Assembly: GCA_052388455.1 (NCBI GenBank)
Contig: JBQTIA010000004.1
Location: forward strand, 1 to 47,866
DNA from: CAZSNH01 sp052388455
Lineage (GTDB): Bacteria; Pseudomonadota; Alphaproteobacteria; Rhizobiales; Hyphomicrobiaceae
Direction of reading: 5' to 3'
DNA length: 47,866 bases
Shown here one piece after another: positions 44,571 through 47,866 of this stretch; position 1 is the first letter of the stretch, and the number at the start of each line of letters is the position of its first letter. The notes beneath the pieces were generated by a model, which was not told the origin of the DNA, made no database searches, and worked only from the letters and a program-made list of their open reading frames with translations. A program made the translations under genes and the position numbers.

Positions 44571-44599
44571 CGCCCTTCGGCCGAGTTGGCCGGGGGGCG
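44571..44599 (+). terminator. 12-bp hairpin after the OmpA-domain gene
   Basis: CGCCCTTCGGCC pairs with GGCCGGGGGGCG (two G-U pairs) around GAGTT. No T tract follows, so it may only partly end transcription before the caspase-like gene. Confidence 0.4.
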
Positions 44600-44749
44600 G
44601 AAATGACTTCTACTCTCGCCGCTGCTCATCTCGACCGGTGTCAATCGAGCAGCAGGAGAGAGCAGCAGATACACCAAGAGGGTTCCGGGAGCGGCTTTCG
44701 CCCCGTTCAACATGGTTCTACGCATCCATCACGAGATGGGAGGCCGGAA

Positions 44750-46030
44750 ATGACTGTAAGAGCAGGGGTGCAGCGAATCGGTAAAGTCGCGGCGTATGCT
44801 GCGGCGGTTGCGGTTGCGCTAGGAGCTTCGGTGGCATCCGCCGCCGAGCGCCGCGTCGCGCTCGTCATCGGCAATGCCGCCTACAAGGACGTGTCTGAGC
44901 TGACCAACCCGGTCAACGACGCGACCGACGTGGCTGAAAAGCTCAAAAAGCTGTCGTTCGACGTTTTCCTGGGCAAGGATCTCAATCGATCCGAGATGCA
45001 GGAGGCATTCAAGAAGTTCGCCTCCGAGGTGAAGCCGGGCGACGTCGGCCTGTTCTACTACGCAGGCCACGGCATCCAGGTGGCGGGTGAGAACTTCCTC
45101 ATTCCGACCGACATGCCTAAGGAAATCAAGGTCAAGTCCGAGTCGGAGAGCGTCGGCAGCGAGCAGCTCGAAGGCTATCTGATCAACCTGTCGGACGTGC
45201 TCGGCGCCTTCGACAAGGCCCGGGTCGGCTTCGTGTTCCTCGACGCCTGCCGCAACACGCCCAACAAGGAAGAGCTCGGGCTGCAGATCATCGCCGACGA
45301 CAACATGACCCGCAAGGTGCGTGCCCTGTCGTTCGAGCGGGGCTTGAGCACGCTCAACACCAAGTCGGCCAACAAGGCGAGTGGTCTCTTCCGCGCCTAC
45401 GCGACCGACAAGAACCAGGTGACGGACGACGGCACGGGCCGCAACAGCCCCTTCGCCAAGGCCCTCTTGAAGCATCTCGACACGCCCGGCCTCGAACTCC
45501 ACCAGATGATGCGTCGCGTGCGCGCCGACGTGAAAGAGGAGACCAACGGCCGCCAGACGCCCTGGGAAGAAAGCGCGCTGACGGAAGACTATTACTTCGT
45601 GCCGCAGTCCTCCAACGCCAAGGACGCGGCGCCGGGAGCACCGAAGGCTCCGGGCGTGAAGTCGGCCTCTCTGGGTGACAGCTCTGTGCCGGCCAGCACC
45701 ATTGAGGAGCAGGTTGCTCCGGGCAAGGTGCCTGAGGACGCCGCGGACGACTCCGGCTCCGGTTCTGCCGCGCGGCCGTCGCACACGCGGCCGGAATACA
45801 GCCGTCCCGCCTACACGCGGCCCGACACGGACGGTCCTCGCAAGGGATCGGCGTCGAAGGGCAGCGAGCCCAAAGCCAAGGCGGCACGTCCATCATCACC
45901 CCCGCCGAGCCGCGCGAAGTCGGTCAACAAGCCGGCGAAGGTCGTCTCGCGGTCCTCGGGCGGCGGTGGTCGCCGCAGCGGCGGCGGGCTTCCCCCGGGT
46001 CTCGGCGCGGGTGTCGGTGCCGGTCTCTGA
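44750..46030 (+). CDS. exported caspase-like (C14) protein
   Basis: A 426-residue protein with a signal peptide (1-31, SVASA-AE). The caspase domain starts at once: RRVALVIGNAAYKDVSELTNPVNDATDVAEKL, with catalytic His107 in LFYYAGHGIQVAG and Cys167 in FLDACRNTP, ending near residue 285. A low-complexity tail (290-426) is Ala/Pro-rich, then has repeated RPEYSRPAYTRP units, a Lys-rich stretch and a Gly-rich end. Caspase-like proteins of this kind are expected to cut after Arg or Lys. GGGAGG precedes ATG 44750. It should be periplasmic. Confidence 0.9.
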   Translation: MTVRAGVQRIGKVAAYAAAVAVALGASVASAAERRVALVIGNAAYKDVSELTNPVNDATDVAEKLKKLSFDVFLGKDLNRSEMQEAFKKFASEVKPGDVGLFYYAGHGIQVAGENFLIPTDMPKEIKVKSESESVGSEQLEGYLINLSDVLGAFDKARVGFVFLDACRNTPNKEELGLQIIADDNMTRKVRALSFERGLSTLNTKSANKASGLFRAYATDKNQVTDDGTGRNSPFAKALLKHLDTPGLELHQMMRRVRADVKEETNGRQTPWEESALTEDYYFVPQSSNAKDAAPGAPKAPGVKSASLGDSSVPASTIEEQVAPGKVPEDAADDSGSGSAARPSHTRPEYSRPAYTRPDTDGPRKGSASKGSEPKAKAARPSSPPPSRAKSVNKPAKVVSRSSGGGGRRSGGGLPPGLGAGVGAGL

Positions 46031-46069
46031 GGCGCAACCGCACGGCGTCGATACGATGATTAAGTCTGA

Positions 46070-46101
46070 GCGCGCTGCCCCCCGGGCGGCGCGCTTTCAG
46101 T
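46070..46101 (+). terminator. rho-independent terminator after the caspase-like gene
   Basis: An 11-bp stem, GCGCGCTGCCC (46070-46080) with GGGCGGCGCGC (46084-46094), one wobble and a three-base loop, followed by TTTCAGTTTCT. Confidence 0.65.
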
Positions 46102-46262
46102 TTCTGAGCTGTTCGGCACGCGCACAGCCCATGGGATCGATGCGATCTCTCAGCGCCCGAGTGGCAAAGCCGTTGTGAATCCACGACCCCGGGGTTTGTC
46201 GCCAAGGGACGACTCTGGCGAGAGACCGGATTGGCGCCGGAAGGTCGCCCGATCGGGATTGC

Positions 46263-46368
46263 CTAGAGCGTGTTTGTTTTTCTTCGAATCGCAATCACGC
46301 TCTAGATCTTTGACGAGACCGACGATTCACGCTTCGGAACCTATCGGTCCGAAGCGATCGTGGTCTAG
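46263..46368. repeat. dispersed two-hairpin repeat, copy B
   Basis: The second copy of the element at 32804. Hairpin 1 is CTAGAGCGTG / CACGCTCTAG, the linker GACGAGACCGACGATTCACG is nearly identical, and hairpin 2 is CGCTTCGGA / TCCGAAGCG. It ends in GGTCTAG. The rest of 46102-46543 shows no gene. Confidence 0.85.
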
Positions 46369-46543
46369 CGCGCAATGATCTCGTGTGTGGCATTTCTGAA
46401 CACCGTCAAAAGAAAACCGCGGGTCGTCCTCTCTCTCTTCGCAGTCCTGCGTTGCGGGGCCCCCGAATCAAAACCTACTCATGGAGATATTGAGGGGCCA
46501 GTTTCTGCGTCTGCTTCCCAACAGCCGGTATTTCGGGGGGACC

Positions 46544-47725
46544 ATGATCCGGACGCATGACCGCATTCTGCGGGGACTTTTTCTCACAGGTTTGGCCTGT
46601 GGCTTGGTTTCGGCGATGGCGATTCCCGCGCTGGCAGCATCTTCGAACGCGCTCGAGGCGTGTACGGCCCAGTTGGTTCCCAATCCAGGCCCCCCGCCGC
46701 CGTTTTTCATCATCCGCCCTGCCGAGGAGTGCGCTCCGCTCTCCGTCATCGGCAACAATGTCGCCATCGTCGGGCAAGCCTTCGCCAATCGGGCGAACGA
46801 CTTCCAGAACAAGCAGGCCGACAGCCAAGTACTGAGCAACACCGGCTTCGCCGCCGGAGCTGCCGCGGGACTGCCGGGCGTGTTCCCGACGGGCCGGCTG
46901 GCGCACTCCGAGCACGACGGACAGACGGTGTCGAACGGCAACGATCGCTTCAAGCTCGCCGGCTACGATGTCGATGAATATTCCGGCTACGTGAACCTGC
47001 AGTTCGAAGGGCGGCCCTCGGCCAACTCCGTGCTGCGGATTGCGCCCTTCATCGGCGGCGCCAATGTCGATGTCGGTTACGACGGAAATCTCGCCAACGC
47101 CGACAACGACAGCATGATGGGCGGCGTCAACATTCTCTATGCGGTCGGGCAGACCTACGGCGTGGTGCTGGTCGCCTTCGACAGCGGCAAGACCAGCTAC
47201 GATCTGCCGACCATCAACCAGGAAGGCCGCTATCGCACAACGGGCTACGCGCTGACCGCTGCGCTCGGGCACACCATGCAGGCCGGCAACAACATATTCG
47301 TCGATGTTCGCGGCGGTCTCGCCTACTCCGAGCACGAAGGTGACGGCCATACGACTCGCACGAACGATCCAGCCAATTCGGTGCCCATTACCATCGGCAA
47401 GAGCCAGCATGAACTCTTCACCGGCTCGCTGAACATGATGCTGTTCACCGTCTGGAACACGGGCGAGACGCGCGTGCGTCCGTTCGTCAAGGGCGGCGTC
47501 AAATTCGAATTCGACGAGGACAACACTCTGGAGCTTCCTGCTCAGCTCGGCATCCAGGCCGGCAAGCTCAGCTTCGAGGACGACGACATCTATTTCAACG
47601 TCGAGAGCGGTCTGCACATCAACGTCGGACAGAACTGGGATTTCGTCGGCTCCGGCTACTACGAAGGCTCGGGCGACGAGGACATCTTCGGCGGCCGCTT
47701 CGCGATCCAGTACAAGTTCAAATAA
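46544..47725 (+). CDS. outer-membrane beta-barrel (autotransporter-barrel-like) protein
   Basis: A 393-residue protein with a signal peptide (about 1-30, AIPALA-AS). A Cys/Pro-containing N-terminal segment and a hydrophilic region follow. From about residue 130 to the end it is a series of alternating beta strands (YSGYVNLQFEGRP, VLRIAPFIGGANVDVGYDG, NIFVDVRGGLAYSEHEG, VRPFVKGGVKFEF). The last strand, GGRFAIQYKFK, is typical of outer-membrane barrels. The passenger is short, so it may be a plain porin-like barrel. Substrate unknown. ATG 46544 has a purine-rich GGGGGGA before it. Confidence 0.8.
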   Translation: MIRTHDRILRGLFLTGLACGLVSAMAIPALAASSNALEACTAQLVPNPGPPPPFFIIRPAEECAPLSVIGNNVAIVGQAFANRANDFQNKQADSQVLSNTGFAAGAAAGLPGVFPTGRLAHSEHDGQTVSNGNDRFKLAGYDVDEYSGYVNLQFEGRPSANSVLRIAPFIGGANVDVGYDGNLANADNDSMMGGVNILYAVGQTYGVVLVAFDSGKTSYDLPTINQEGRYRTTGYALTAALGHTMQAGNNIFVDVRGGLAYSEHEGDGHTTRTNDPANSVPITIGKSQHELFTGSLNMMLFTVWNTGETRVRPFVKGGVKFEFDEDNTLELPAQLGIQAGKLSFEDDDIYFNVESGLHINVGQNWDFVGSGYYEGSGDEDIFGGRFAIQYKFK

Positions 47726-47755
47726 TACCAGCGCCCATCACGTCTGGAAACTTCG

Positions 47756-47788
47756 GCCGGCGGGATCAGTGCTCCCGCCGGCTTTTTT
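47756..47788 (+). terminator. strong rho-independent terminator
   Basis: A 10-bp stem, GCCGGCGGGA with TCCCGCCGGC, a seven-base loop and six T residues, 30 nt after the barrel gene. The last 78 bases of the window show nothing else. Confidence 0.93.
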
Positions 47789-47866
47789 GTGAGCATGATG
47801 GGTGGGACCCGTCACGGTGCCCGGGGTGGAGGCGTTGTCCGTGGATACGCTCTGAATTGGTGCGGC

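Noticed and set aside
25302..46030. Gasdermin or CARD-type antiphage system linked to the proteases
   Set aside because: No gasdermin-, CARD-, NACHT- or STAND-like protein is seen, and the proteases are exported.

Overview
The window looks like the chromosome of a GC-rich alphaproteobacterium of the order Hyphomicrobiales (Rhizobiales). The evidence is the strong G/C third-position bias, the rhizobial order phoR-pstSCAB-phoU-phoB, a PstA with a very large periplasmic insertion, DUF1491, DUF5330 and paired DUF1214/DUF1254 proteins, and CtrA-type TTAA-N7-TTAAC sites. No species can be named from the sequence alone. Layout: 1-125 is the 3' end (domains V and VI) of a group II intron whose body lies off the left edge. 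0.25-9.4 kb holds a P-loop protein, a small secreted protein, a complex palindromic repeat, a GT8-like glycosyltransferase, a DUF4010/MgtC-like membrane protein, an internally duplicated EF-hand-like protein, the biotin-carrying alpha subunit of propionyl-CoA carboxylase, a DUF805/acylphosphatase pair and a LysR regulator. 9.4-12 kb holds a tiny lysine-rich histone-like peptide gene behind a perfect palindrome, a small secreted protein, lipB, tRNA-Leu(GAG) and a coiled-coil membrane protein. 12.0-20.3 kb is the complete phosphate-starvation locus on the minus strand: PhoR senses, PstSCAB imports phosphate, PhoU connects transport to signalling, and PhoB regulates. 20.5-25.2 kb holds a queuosine-precursor transporter, small membrane and secreted proteins, two neighbouring envelope proteins that share a CxAGC motif, and a HIT hydrolase. 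25.3-38.6 kb is the most unusual part, a protease-rich island. A trypsin-like zymogen is divergent from a 1388-residue exported WD40/Ig-like/caspase/SH3 protein. Further on, a minus-strand run encodes an exported metzincin, an exported subtilase and an exported trypsin/V8-like protease, the last two overlapping by 106 nt. The two parts are separated by a FemAB/GNAT-like acyltransferase, a possible small-RNA or small-protein gene with a perfect 13-nt Shine-Dalgarno, DUF5330, a peptidoglycan-binding protein and DUF1491. 38.9-47.9 kb returns to envelope functions: small proteins, a DUF1254/DUF1214 pair coupled to a PBP1A-type penicillin-binding protein, a YcgN cysteine-cluster protein, an OmpA-domain protein, a second exported caspase-like protein and an outer-membrane beta-barrel ended by a clear terminator. 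Dispersed palindromic elements with CTAG ends lie between genes at 30.4-30.6, 32.8 and 46.3 kb. Much of the right half encodes proteins with signal peptides acting outside the cytoplasm: five proteases or caspase-like proteins within 13 kb and a sixth further on. That cluster is the best candidate here for an undescribed system.
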